Part shown: positions 6,834 through 13,753 of the stretch, piece after piece
Position numbering within the stretch: position 1 is the stretch's first letter
How the letters are laid out: every line of letters starts with the position of its first letter
Origin: an uncultured Burkholderiaceae bacterium
GTDB lineage: Bacteria > Pseudomonadota > Gammaproteobacteria > Burkholderiales > Burkholderiaceae
Direction of reading: 5' to 3'
Length of the DNA: 17,205 bases
Assembly: GCA_937871985.1 (NCBI GenBank)
Contig: CALMPB010000071.1
Span: 1 to 17,205 of the forward strand
The notes under the pieces: model-generated
The model's input: the letters and a program-made list of their open reading frames with translations, nothing else
What the model was told of the DNA's origin: nothing
Databases searched by the model: none
Program-made: the position numbers and the translations under genes

Positions 6834-8510
6834 CTAGAAAACGCCCCGTGGAATTTTGCCAAGGTTGGGGTCGAGGGTTCGAATCCCTTCGCCCGCTCCA
6901 ACGTTAAAGTACTCTTTTCCGGAAATCGGCTGACCGGTGGCGAGCGCCATGATCGAGGTCAGCCGTCCGATCACCTCGATCGTAACGCCTTTCTCCTGCT
7001 CTGACGGTGACACCTTCACCTGGTCGATCAATGCCCTGAGCTGCGGAATTGCCTCGAGCCGGGCCTCCGGATTCCCTCCCAATGCGATATTGAGCCTGGC
7101 GACCTGACGGCGATAATCGGCAACGATCGCCGGATGCAGCATGACGGCCGGTAATTGCTGCAATTGTGATATCTGCTCGGCGAGCTGATCGCGGTCACTC
7201 CGCGCCTTGGCCAGAACATCGCGGATCTCGACGAAATCCTCGGCACCGTTGGCGATCGCCTCCACCAGCCGCTCGATCTTGGCGACGGCGTCGCCGTGGC
7301 GCTTCTTCAAACGGTCGCCCTCTCGGCTAAGCTCTCTGGTCCGCTTGGCGAACTCGGCGCGATATTCTTCGACGTAGATTTCGATCAGGTCCTCGTCGAG
7401 CATGTAGTGCTGCAATCCGTTGAGGACGCGGGTCTCAAGCCGGTCGGTCGTGATGATGCGATTGTTCGCGCACGCGTGTTTGCCGCCCTCCTTATGCCGT
7501 GAGCATCCCCACCGATTGCCGCTGTGGATCACCCAACCGCCGCCGCACAGGCCACAAGCGACCAGCCCTGAGAGGATGTGCTTGGGACGGCGACTCTTCT
7601 GCGGCGCGCGGCTCTGGACCCGGCCCAGCACCGACTGCACGCCTTCCCACAGTTCATCATCAACAATCCGCAGGTCGGGCACCTCCTCGACCAGCCACTC
7701 GCTTTCGGGATTGGCACGGATGAGGTGCGAACGGGTGCGTGGATCGAGCACCTTCCTGGTTCGATTGAAGACAAGCTGGCCTATATAGAGCCGGTTCTGG
7801 AGGATCCCATTCTTGCGCTTACGATCGCCGTAGATCGTCGAGGCGCGCCAGAACCTCGGTCCGCTGAGCCGCCCGCCCGGTGATTCGACACCGTCCCGGT
7901 TTAGCCGTTCCGCGATGGCGCGAGGGGACTGCCCGGCCGCAAACTCCTCGAAGATGCGCCGAACGATCTTTCCCTGCTCCTCGTCGACCTCACGCAGGCC
8001 CCGGATGAGTTCGCCGCGATCGTCGAACCGGTTTGCCTTACGATAGCCATAGGCCAGACCTGCGGCCGAGCGCTTCTGCGATATGGTGCCGCGCTGACCA
8101 CGCTTGATCTTCGCCGCCAGGTCACGGCGGAACTGAGCGTCCATCAGCCCGCGGAAGGTAGCGGTGATGTCGGTAACCTCGCCGTCCGAGAGCGTGAAGA
8201 GCCGCGCGCCGACAAAGGTGATTCGCTCCCGGATCGTAAAAGCGTCGCCCTGATGACGAGCGATCCGATCTGTTGCCTCCGCCACCACCTGATCGATGCC
8301 TCCAGCTTCTATACGCGCCAGCATCGCGCTCAGTCCGGGGCGGGAGGTCTCATCGATCCCGGCCGCTCCACTGATCGCATAATCGGTGAAAACGTCAGCG
8401 ACAGGCCAACCTTCGCGTTCGCAGCGCTCGCGGCACAGGGCGATCTGATCTTCAATCGATCGCGCGTTCTGCAACGCGCTTGAGAATCTCGCATAGATGA
8501 CTGTGATCAT
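6834..8510 (-). CDS. Large serine recombinase with zinc ribbon, reading into the att site
   Basis: A 558-residue large serine recombinase, which recombines specific DNA sites through a phosphoserine intermediate. The ATG at 8510 opens the resolvase domain directly (MITVIYARFSS; R8 and nucleophile S10, then 'SIEDQIALCRERCEREG', 'DYAISG', 'RPGL', 'ATDRIARHQGDAF'). A recombinase domain follows ('GQRGTISQKRSAAGLAYGYRK', 'SPRAIAERLNRDGVESPGG'), then a zinc ribbon ('CGLCGGGW', 'GCSRH', 'HACANN') and a long coiled coil ('LSREGDRLKKRHGDAVAKIERL'). The last residues, AGEGIRTLDPNLGK, are encoded by the complement of the tRNA-Gly fragment, and the final IPRGVF comes from DNA left of it. So the present C-terminus is hybrid, formed when another element joined at the site. 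No clear ribosome-binding site precedes the ATG. Confidence 0.95.
   Translation of the reverse strand: MITVIYARFSSALQNARSIEDQIALCRERCEREGWPVADVFTDYAISGAAGIDETSRPGLSAMLARIEAGGIDQVVAEATDRIARHQGDAFTIRERITFVGARLFTLSDGEVTDITATFRGLMDAQFRRDLAAKIKRGQRGTISQKRSAAGLAYGYRKANRFDDRGELIRGLREVDEEQGKIVRRIFEEFAAGQSPRAIAERLNRDGVESPGGRLSGPRFWRASTIYGDRKRKNGILQNRLYIGQLVFNRTRKVLDPRTRSHLIRANPESEWLVEEVPDLRIVDDELWEGVQSVLGRVQSRAPQKSRRPKHILSGLVACGLCGGGWVIHSGNRWGCSRHKEGGKHACANNRIITTDRLETRVLNGLQHYMLDEDLIEIYVEEYRAEFAKRTRELSREGDRLKKRHGDAVAKIERLVEAIANGAEDFVEIRDVLAKARSDRDQLAEQISQLQQLPAVMLHPAIVADYRRQVARLNIALGGNPEARLEAIPQLRALIDQVKVSPSEQEKGVTIEVIGRLTSIMALATGQPISGKEYFNVGAGEGIRTLDPNLGKIPRGVF
6856..6900 (+). other. Attachment-site core: 3' fragment of a tRNA-Gly(GCC) gene
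   Basis: From the anticodon loop TTGCCAA (6856-6862; anticodon GCC) the sequence continues as a tRNA 3' half: stem GGTTG, variable loop GGGTC, T-arm GAGGG-TTCGAAT-CCCTT (6873-6889), acceptor strand CGCCCGC (6890-6896), discriminator T and encoded CCA (6898-6900). Left of the anticodon loop the match stops: GGAAT does not pair with GGTTG, and no D-arm is present. It is therefore a duplicate 3' end, as left when an island integrates into a tRNA gene. Its orientation means the inserted DNA lies to the left, with an intact tRNA-Gly expected further left, outside the window. Confidence 0.88.
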
Positions 8511-8565
8511 GTTGGATCCGGTACGTTGGTGAGGAGTGTCGAATCTCGATACCAAGCGTCCGCAT

Positions 8566-8766
8566 TCACCTCGGGATCGGTATGCTCGAAGCGCGCACCC
8601 GCGCCGCCGCGATATCGCGCGCAGCGTTGGCGCGAGCCATAGCCTTCACGAAGTCGGCCAGTGCAACAACAGGCGCGACCAATCCGTGCGAGCAGTTCGC
8701 CTCTATTGCGATCGCTTCGTGACGAGGGTCGTTGGGGAGCGACATCCGCCAACATCTGGCTTGCAT
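8566..8766 (-). CDS. Small hypothetical protein upstream of the serine recombinase
   Basis: A minus-strand frame of up to 66 codons ending 55 bases before the recombinase start. Its middle ('EAIAIEANCSHGLVAPVVAL', then 'ADFVKAMARANAARDIAAAR') is helical and amino-acid-normal, unlike shadows of other frames here. A start at M8 (8745) would give 59 residues; no good ribosome-binding site is visible for either. Small unknown genes often precede serine recombinases in sphingomonad elements. I do not recognise the family, and it may be spurious. Apart from this frame, the 8511-8899 gap holds only the palindrome at 8841. Confidence 0.4.
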   Translation of the reverse strand: MQARCWRMSLPNDPRHEAIAIEANCSHGLVAPVVALADFVKAMARANAARDIAAARVRASSIPIPR

Positions 8767-8840
8767 GGACGTGCGGTAGCCAAGTCAGTCCCGATATGCG
8801 CCCCGAAGAGAATTCGCACGGATCACATGGCGTCCTGCCG

Positions 8841-8854
8841 GATACGATCGTATC
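8841..8854. promoter_or_regulatory. Perfect 14-bp palindrome, predicted operator
   Basis: GATACGATCGTATC is a perfect palindrome 46 bases before the ATG at 8900. The core GATACGATCGT recurs identically inside the larger palindrome at 12385-12410 over the Ubl operon promoter, so the two are probably bound by one regulator. I see no convincing -35/-10 pair beside this copy. Confidence 0.6.
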
Positions 8855-8899
8855 AACCATATGCCTTGTCGGTGGCAGGGATAGACGAGTGGAAAGAAC

Positions 8900-9739
8900 A
8901 TGCGCGATCTGGTTGACCAGATGACGGCGTTGGCCGACCGGCAGTCGTGGACCGTCGAAGGAAGCAATGACGCGTGTCGGATCATGATCGCCGATGCGCG
9001 GATTGATCTTGATGCTCGGGCAGCGGACATCGCCATTGCCTTCGAGAAGCTGGCCGAAGCTATTGAGGCGGCTATTGCAGTCGAGCGAGCGCTTCGGATG
9101 ATTGAGGCTGCCGGCATGGCATCCCGATCGATACCGCTGTGGTTGGTGAGTGGATCGACCGTTCTTGCCGACTGGTTGCGTTGGGCCGGCACCGGCAATG
9201 CGTTGCGCAAGGCGTTGCGTCTGACCAATGCCGTCGGTCTGTCGCCGGTCGCGGGCTATCTCGATCGCCGCGCCCGGCGCGAGCTCGGACAGGGCGGCGC
9301 CAGGATCAGGGTGCGCGGCGGAATGGCCGTGGCCGAACGGATCGAGCTGTCCGACCGTCCGCGCTGCGTCGCGACAATCGGCGAACGGGCGCTGATCCGG
9401 ATCGAGGATCACCGGCTGCCGGACACGCTGATCGCCGGACTGCAGCGGGGAGCGGCCAGCAACGCACGGCGCACGCTGGCCGAGGTTGTCAGCCATCCGT
9501 TCTTCGTCGCCGCAGACCTGATCATCGCCGGCGTCGTTCAGGAGGGAGCAGCGCTGGTGTTCGAGGTCGATCACCACTTGACGCCGCTCGAACCGGTACC
9601 CGAGGCCGCCTGGTCGGCGCTGCCGCCTGATGCCGATCCGGTCTTCCCGTGGCGGGCGACCACCGGCGAGCGGCGCCGGCTGGGCGGGCTGGTCGAGGAA
9701 GCGCGCCATCGCGTCGCCGCTACGCACGGTCCGCGCTGA
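8900..9739 (+). CDS. Hypothetical protein convergent with the E1-like gene
   Basis: A 279-residue protein of unknown family. The N-terminal 90 residues are strongly helical and alanine-rich ('DLDARAADIAIAFEKLAEAI', 'IAVERALRMIEAAGM'). A hydrophobic stretch follows near 'SIPLWLVSGSTVLADWLRWAG', then a basic linker and a beta-rich second half ('RPRCVATIGERALIRIEDHR', 'FFVAADLIIAGVVQEGAALV'). It has no Cys in an E2-like context, so I do not call it a ubiquitin-conjugating enzyme. The start follows GGAAAG at close range. Its 3' end overlaps the end of the ThiF gene by 20 bases, tail to tail. The palindrome upstream links its control to the Ubl operon, so it may belong to the same system even though it lies on the other strand. 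Confidence 0.68.
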   Translation: MRDLVDQMTALADRQSWTVEGSNDACRIMIADARIDLDARAADIAIAFEKLAEAIEAAIAVERALRMIEAAGMASRSIPLWLVSGSTVLADWLRWAGTGNALRKALRLTNAVGLSPVAGYLDRRARRELGQGGARIRVRGGMAVAERIELSDRPRCVATIGERALIRIEDHRLPDTLIAGLQRGAASNARRTLAEVVSHPFFVAADLIIAGVVQEGAALVFEVDHHLTPLEPVPEAAWSALPPDADPVFPWRATTGERRRLGGLVEEARHRVAATHGPR

Positions 9740-10499
9740 TGATGGTATTGCCGTCGGTCGAATAGATGGCGTGATATTCGGCGCCGGTATCGAGGTAGAA
9801 TCCGAGGAGCTGCTTGTACTGGATCACCGCCAGCGTGCCGGCGAGCATGTTGAGGTCCGCGACCTGGATGTTGCTGCGATACAGTGCGTCGTCGGCATCG
9901 CCGGTCATCGGGATCCGGTCGCGCTCGTGGACGTGCGCGCGCATCGCCGGCGTGCTGGTGGTGACGCGGATCAGGCCCATCAGCCGTTCGTCGACTAGAC
10001 TGAGTCCAAGGCCGCAATCGATATAGGGCAGGCCACGCGCTTCCAGCGCAGGGACGATGAACGCACGCGCTGCCACGCTGTCGACGCAGACGAACACGAA
10101 GTCGGTGTCGTCGAGGAGGCCGATCGTCTCATCGGTAAGATGCACCGCATGGGCTTCGATGCCAGTGTGCATCCGGCCGTATACCTTTGCAAAATAGTCG
10201 ACTTTGGTCAGCCCGGCTTGGATGTCCTCGATCGCCATCGCGCCCGGCCAGCGGAACGCATTGTGCTGTTCGGCTGCGTCGCCGTCGATCAGCAGGATTC
10301 GGCCGGCGGGTGTCTTGCTGATGAAATCGAGCACGATCGATCCGGTGCCGCCAAGCCCGATGATCGCGACCGTACCGCCCGCGAGCCGGTCCGACACCGC
10401 CTCGATCCCGACGCGAGGCGAGGCGGTGTCCGGATAGACGAACGGGTCGGGGCGGTTGGTGGCGTCCACGGTTCTGCCCTCAGCTGGCGAAGGTGGCAT
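9720..10499 (-). CDS. ThiF/E1-like adenylating enzyme
   Basis: A 259-residue E1-superfamily protein predicted to adenylate the C-terminus of a ubiquitin-like partner. Numbered from the ATG at 10499, it has the nucleotide-binding loop G48-x-GGTGS54, and the E1 signature D72-G-D74-x2-E77-x2-N80-x2-R83 ('DGDAAEQHNAFR'), followed by 'GLTKVDYFAKVYG' and the second conserved aspartate in 'VFVCVDSVAARAF'. These point to an intact adenylation site. There is no CxxC zinc pair and no separate catalytic-cysteine domain as in UBA1; Cys is present in VCVDS and IDCGLG. The start overlaps the Ubl gene by 20 bases; a GTG at 10469 is a possible later start. It sits last in the operon, directly after the ubiquitin-like gene. 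The closest described contexts are multiubiquitin operons and the PRTRC ThiF family. Confidence 0.92.
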   Translation of the reverse strand: MPPSPAEGRTVDATNRPDPFVYPDTASPRVGIEAVSDRLAGGTVAIIGLGGTGSIVLDFISKTPAGRILLIDGDAAEQHNAFRWPGAMAIEDIQAGLTKVDYFAKVYGRMHTGIEAHAVHLTDETIGLLDDTDFVFVCVDSVAARAFIVPALEARGLPYIDCGLGLSLVDERLMGLIRVTTSTPAMRAHVHERDRIPMTGDADDALYRSNIQVADLNMLAGTLAVIQYKQLLGFYLDTGAEYHAIYSTDGNTIISADRA

Positions 10500-10854
10500 T
10501 GACGTTGACCAACAGGCCATCAGCGAGCGGCACGACGTCGCCGGGCGTCAGCAGTCCGGTCAGCCCACTGTCGAGCGCGTGGCGATACGACACCGTCGCC
10601 GACCCCGGGGCCTGGCCCTCGCGGTCGGGATAGGCGATCCGCAGCAGCTGCGCATAGCTGACGGTGCTGCCGCGCAATGCGGTCCAGCGACCATTGACCG
10701 AGATCATCGTGCGCCCCGCGGTAGCGACTGGCTTCGGCGCGGAGCGCTCCGCCTCGCCGACGAGATACAGGGCACTGCGACGGGGCGCGACCGCCGGCGG
10801 CAGGACGGCCAGCACGAGAGAAGTGTTGGAGGAGGCGGTGATGGTGGGCAGCAT
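10480..10854 (-). CDS. Ubiquitin-like protein of the multiubiquitin type
   Basis: A 124-residue protein; AGGAG lies ideally before the ATG at 10854. Residues 1-45 are a low-complexity leader. From about 49 a single beta-grasp unit follows: 'ISVNGRWTALRGSTVSYAQL', 'LRIAYP', 'ATVSYRHA' and 'LLTPGDVVPLADGLLVNVNA'. These match the pattern of the bacterial multiubiquitin domain (VNG...t..isY.eiv.LAy; TVsYr; L.pGd.V.v.dGm.fnV). It ends NVNATFAS, without a terminal Gly-Gly, so conjugation would need processing or another C-terminal chemistry, or it may act non-covalently. Its place directly before an E1-like gene supports a modifier/activator pair. Confidence 0.82.
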   Translation of the reverse strand: MLPTITASSNTSLVLAVLPPAVAPRRSALYLVGEAERSAPKPVATAGRTMISVNGRWTALRGSTVSYAQLLRIAYPDREGQAPGSATVSYRHALDSGLTGLLTPGDVVPLADGLLVNVNATFAS

Positions 10855-10868
10855 GGTCGTTCTCCTGG

Positions 10869-11750
10869 TCAGAAGGGTTCGGGGTCGGAGCGGCGGTCGG
10901 TCGGGCGCAGGCATCCGCGCAGCGCGTCGATCATGTCGGCGTAGAGCGACTTCGCGGAATGATAGGAGTGTCGCGGCAAGTGCTCGCTGATCTGATCCCA
11001 TGAACAGGTGCCCCTACGCGGATCGACGCCGATATCACCCATCGCCTCGAGGCAGATGGAGAGCGCGAGCACGTGATCCGTCCCGCTCGGAATCGTCCGC
11101 AGCGCGATCGCATCGGCGTCCGGCGCGACCCACGAGGGAACGGCGCGCTGAAGGTCGCGCTGCAGTATCCAGGTCACCTCGCCGAGATCGACATCGATCC
11201 CCAGCCGGTCCTCGCGCCAGCGGCGGCAACGCGCCGGATCGACCATCGCCTGGAACCCGGCGAGGACGTCGTCGCCGACGCGGTCGGCACCCAGTACGGT
11301 GACGACCGGATTGGCGCAGCGGGCGGTCGCCATCGCGATGGTGACGGGCGAAGCGCCCATCGCCTCCCCGATCTCGCCAGAAGCTGCAATATTGGCGGCG
11401 ATGACGGGATCGGTGAGGTTGAGCACGGCATGCGGTACGCCTGCAACACGCGCCAGCCAGCGCGCCGCATGCGTACGACCCGCTCCGGGCACGCCGCCGA
11501 GGATCAGCGAGCCGCCGCCAAACCACGGGCGTTCGGCTGCGAGCATCGCGGCGCATCGCCTACGCACCCAAGCGAGGAACTCGGGCTGGTGCTCGTGCAT
11601 AACCAGGAACGGGATGCCGTCGGGACCGAGCCGGTCGCCACCGAGCAGCGCGAACGGCTCGCCGAGTTCGAGCGGCAGCGGCTCGTCGTCCGAACCGTGG
11701 CCGACGATCATCGCCGGGGGGGCGGGTTGGAAGGGGGCCAGCATCGCCAT
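10869..11750 (-). CDS. Lon-like AAA domain protein with degenerate ATPase motifs
   Basis: A 293-residue protein; the ATG at 11750 shares its A with the previous stop (TGATG). The Walker A region reads GGVPGAGRT (85-93), with Arg92 where Lys is expected. The next block, 'NPVVTVLGADRV' then 'MVDPARCRRWREDRLGIDVD' and 'LGEVTWI', aligns by eye with the Lon protease AAA core (NPlflLDEiDK...vLDPeqN..F.D.ylevdyDLS.V.f), but the Walker B acidic DE is replaced by GA. No Lon serine-lysine protease domain is present, and the C-terminal 90 residues are unrelated. It is therefore probably an inactive or atypical AAA scaffold, perhaps handling modified substrates of the Ubl system. The Lon-like homology is a visual alignment, moderately sure; the lost residues are plain. 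Confidence 0.85.
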   Translation of the reverse strand: MAMLAPFQPAPPAMIVGHGSDDEPLPLELGEPFALLGGDRLGPDGIPFLVMHEHQPEFLAWVRRRCAAMLAAERPWFGGGSLILGGVPGAGRTHAARWLARVAGVPHAVLNLTDPVIAANIAASGEIGEAMGASPVTIAMATARCANPVVTVLGADRVGDDVLAGFQAMVDPARCRRWREDRLGIDVDLGEVTWILQRDLQRAVPSWVAPDADAIALRTIPSGTDHVLALSICLEAMGDIGVDPRRGTCSWDQISEHLPRHSYHSAKSLYADMIDALRGCLRPTDRRSDPEPF

Positions 11751-12379
11751 CAGTCGCCCCGCCACATTCTCAGGGGCCGCATGCCGCCGGCGCCGCGCCC
11801 TTCCTTCTTTACGCGCCGCTCGGTCACGAACATCTCGTTGATCAGCATCCGAGCGAGCGATTCGTCGCCATGCTCGGCGGCGTGGTCGAGGAACTGGAGG
11901 AACCGATCCTTCTGCCAGCGCAGCCAGTCGCACAGGCGGTCGCGTTCGACCGCGCGGTCGTATCTGACCGACCAGTCGGCATCGGAACTGCTTCTGCGCT
12001 GCAGCTCGAGCAGATGCCGACCGTGCTTGCCCTCGCGCGCGTAGAGATTGACGGTGAGGTGATCGCGTGCCCGCCGTGCTTCCGTCTCCCGCCGAGCCGC
12101 CGCGGCGGCGACGAGCGCATCGGCTATCTCGTCGAGGGCTCTGCCGCCGAACATCATGGTGAGACGCCCCAGAAAGACGATGTCGATCTCACGCTCGCTC
12201 ACCGCGGTCAGCAGCGCATCGCACCCCGCATCATCGGTGAAGCGACGGCTCCAGATAGCGACTGGTGCAGCGTTACTGCCGGGCGGCTGGACTTGCAGTT
12301 CGAGTACGCGACCACCTTGTGTGCGTCCGCACAACCGAAAGGCGCTGTCGGGCGTATCGATGATCATCCTGCTCATCAT
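11750..12379 (-). CDS. Hypothetical protein, first gene of the Ubl operon, with internal repeat
   Basis: A protein of 205-209 residues that I do not recognise. Starts at 12379, 12376 and 12367 are all possible; the upstream promoter places transcription at about 12382, so a near-leaderless start at 12379 or 12376 is plausible. Two halves resemble each other: 'GGRVLELQVQPPGSNAAPVA' with IWSRRF following, and 'HGRHLLELQRRSSSDADWSV' with RYDRA following, suggesting a duplicated beta unit. The C-terminal part is helical and aromatic/basic ('LCDWLRWQKDRFLQFLDHAA'), ending in a basic tail (RRVKKEGRGAGGMRPLR). Its stop shares a base with the Lon-like gene start, so the two are translationally coupled. 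The role is unknown; position suggests an adaptor or substrate of the modification pathway. Confidence 0.75.
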   Translation of the reverse strand: MMSRMIIDTPDSAFRLCGRTQGGRVLELQVQPPGSNAAPVAIWSRRFTDDAGCDALLTAVSEREIDIVFLGRLTMMFGGRALDEIADALVAAAAARRETEARRARDHLTVNLYAREGKHGRHLLELQRRSSSDADWSVRYDRAVERDRLCDWLRWQKDRFLQFLDHAAEHGDESLARMLINEMFVTERRVKKEGRGAGGMRPLRMWRGD

Positions 12380-12384
12380 GACGC

Positions 12385-12410
12385 AGAACAGATACGATCG
12401 TGTATGTTCT
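12385..12410 (-). promoter_or_regulatory. 26-bp palindromic operator within the Ubl operon promoter
   Basis: AGAACA (12385-12390) and TGTTCT (12405-12410) flank a palindromic centre ACGATCGT (12394-12401); 22 of 26 positions are symmetric. On the minus strand a consensus -35 TTGACA (12417-12412) lies 17 bases from a weak -10 TATCTG (12394-12389), so the palindrome covers the spacer and -10. That is the layout of a repressor site. The centre is shared with the palindrome at 8841. Confidence 0.7.
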
Positions 12411-12455
12411 ATGTCAATGGTTCGACTTGCTGGATAGCGGGCAACCGGGGATGCA

Positions 12456-13085
12456 GTGTCGATGCCTGCCACGCCCGCTCTTCGCCTGTCGCTTCGCTAT
12501 GCGCAGGCCGTCACCGTGCTGATGGCGGCTTGCAGTATCGACCCCGCCGCGCGAACGGCGTTCGAGGCTCGCATCCGCCAGTTGCAACGCCTTGGCCTTC
12601 CGCCACGCGAGGGTGGCCAAGTTGGCGGACCAACGTACGGACTTGCCGAACTGGCAGCGTTCGCCGCTGCGATCCGGTTGATGGCGGCGTTCATGGTGCC
12701 CTCGCTCGCCGCCCGCTACGTGACCGAGCGCTGGTCGACGCTGGCTCCGGCGCTCCTTGCCGGGGCGAAAGAGGTTCTGCCGAAATCCTATGTCGCCAGA
12801 CGACCGCTCGGCGACGAGACGGTCATCGTCGTTGCGGCGAGCGCCCTCAACGATCTTGGCCGTCAGGGCCGTCACGACGAACGATACGGTGGCGCGCTGG
12901 GCGACGTAGTGCTGCTGTCCCCGTCGTCGGCCATCGAAGCTGTAGGGAAACTGGATGGTGGCGTCGTAATCGACACCACCACATTCATGCCGTTACTCGT
13001 CGCCGGGTTCGTCGAAACGACGATCGCTACCGAGCAGGACGCTGCGCGCGAACTCGACCTGCTCCGGTTCGCAACCTCCGGCTAG
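12456..13085 (+). CDS. MerR-like candidate DNA-binding protein, divergent from the Ubl operon
   Basis: A 209-residue protein, counted from the GTG at 12456; an ATG at 12462 is an alternative, but GGGG sits better before the GTG. Residues 38-97 ('FEARIRQLQRLGLPP', G/Y turn, 'YGLAELAAFAAAIRLMAAFM', 'VPSLAARYVTERW') follow the spacing of a MerR-type winged helix: basic recognition helix, loop with tyrosine, then a helix and the 'P..AA..V' segment. The C-terminal 100 residues are a beta/alpha region of unknown role, perhaps effector binding. It is divergent from the Ubl operon with the 26-bp palindrome between them, which makes it the natural candidate regulator. Its stop overlaps that of the convergent methyltransferase by four bases (CTAG). 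Confidence 0.72.
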   Translation: MSMPATPALRLSLRYAQAVTVLMAACSIDPAARTAFEARIRQLQRLGLPPREGGQVGGPTYGLAELAAFAAAIRLMAAFMVPSLAARYVTERWSTLAPALLAGAKEVLPKSYVARRPLGDETVIVVAASALNDLGRQGRHDERYGGALGDVVLLSPSSAIEAVGKLDGGVVIDTTTFMPLLVAGFVETTIATEQDAARELDLLRFATSG

Positions 13086-13711
13086 CGTCCGGGCGCGCAG
13101 ACGACGCTCGCCTGTGACGAAGCGGTGCACGACATAACCGGATATTCCGTGACGACACACCTTGCGCCGAGCGGCAGTCGTCCGGCGAAATCGGCGGACG
13201 AGCGGTTCGGCACCCACCACGAACCCCGGACCCTTTCCGCGAAACGCCGCTTCTGTGCGGGCGTCGCGCCGAACATCACCACCATAGCGCTGACCATGGT
13301 CGCCTCGGACTTGCCGTTTTCCCTGAAGAAGTGGGGGCGGCCTTCGATGAAATACACGTCAGCATCTTTCGACAGGACGTGATGGAAGAGCCTGGTGTCG
13401 GTCTTCGCGGGCACGAGGCATATAGCTGTAACGACGTTACCGCAGAGCCACTGATCATGCGCGCGTTCGATCCAGCGTTTCTGGTTCGACCACGGCGGGT
13501 TGACGAACGCCACGTTGCCCGACCAATCGTCGCGGAGACCATCATCCCCCCGGCGTACATCGAGATACGCGAGCGGGCGTACTGCGCTCGCCCGATGCCA
13601 GCACGGATCGAAGCCGATCCTGCCGAAGCTCTGTTCGATCGCCTTGATGAAGGTGGGCGACGTGAAGCGATTGTCGCTTTCCTTGAGTTCCACCCCAGGA
13701 CCAGTCGTCAT
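13082..13711 (-). CDS. Phage-type DNA N6-adenine methyltransferase
   Basis: A 209-residue protein resembling the phage Dam family (DNA N-6-adenine methyltransferase, PF05869 type), which methylates adenine in DNA using S-adenosylmethionine. It begins with the usual 'RFTSPTFIKAIEQSFGRIGF' followed by D35-P-C, then 'DGLRDDWSGNVAFVNPPW' with the catalytic motif NPPW at 71-74, 'AICLVPAKTDTRLFHH' and 'DVYFIEGRPHFF'. GAGGAGG stands well before the ATG at 13711. Such enzymes are common as orphans in phages, plasmids and integrative elements, where they protect element DNA from host restriction. No restriction partner is visible beside it. Length is close to the family norm. Confidence 0.92.
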   Translation of the reverse strand: MTTGPGVELKESDNRFTSPTFIKAIEQSFGRIGFDPCWHRASAVRPLAYLDVRRGDDGLRDDWSGNVAFVNPPWSNQKRWIERAHDQWLCGNVVTAICLVPAKTDTRLFHHVLSKDADVYFIEGRPHFFRENGKSEATMVSAMVVMFGATPAQKRRFAERVRGSWWVPNRSSADFAGRLPLGARCVVTEYPVMSCTASSQASVVCAPGR

Positions 13712-13753
13712 GTAGAAATCCTCCTCATTTGAACGTTGTATCGGTGAGACTGA

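Noticed and set aside
6856..6900. An intact, functional tRNA-Gly gene
   Set aside because: No pairing 5' anticodon strand, D-arm or 5' acceptor strand lies to the left, so it is only a 3' fragment.
5765..6907. Plus-strand frame of 380 codons across the integrase and att region
   Set aside because: Antisense shadow of the tyrosine integrase, which has a full catalytic set on the minus strand.
8507..9727. Minus-strand frame of 406 codons opposite the gene at 8900
   Set aside because: Rich in Arg, Gly and Gln with no domain; the plus-strand frame has a more natural composition. It would also overlap the recombinase start.
11073..12044. Plus-strand frame opposite the Lon-like gene
   Set aside because: Shadow composition; the minus-strand gene has recognisable AAA motifs and coupled junctions on both sides.
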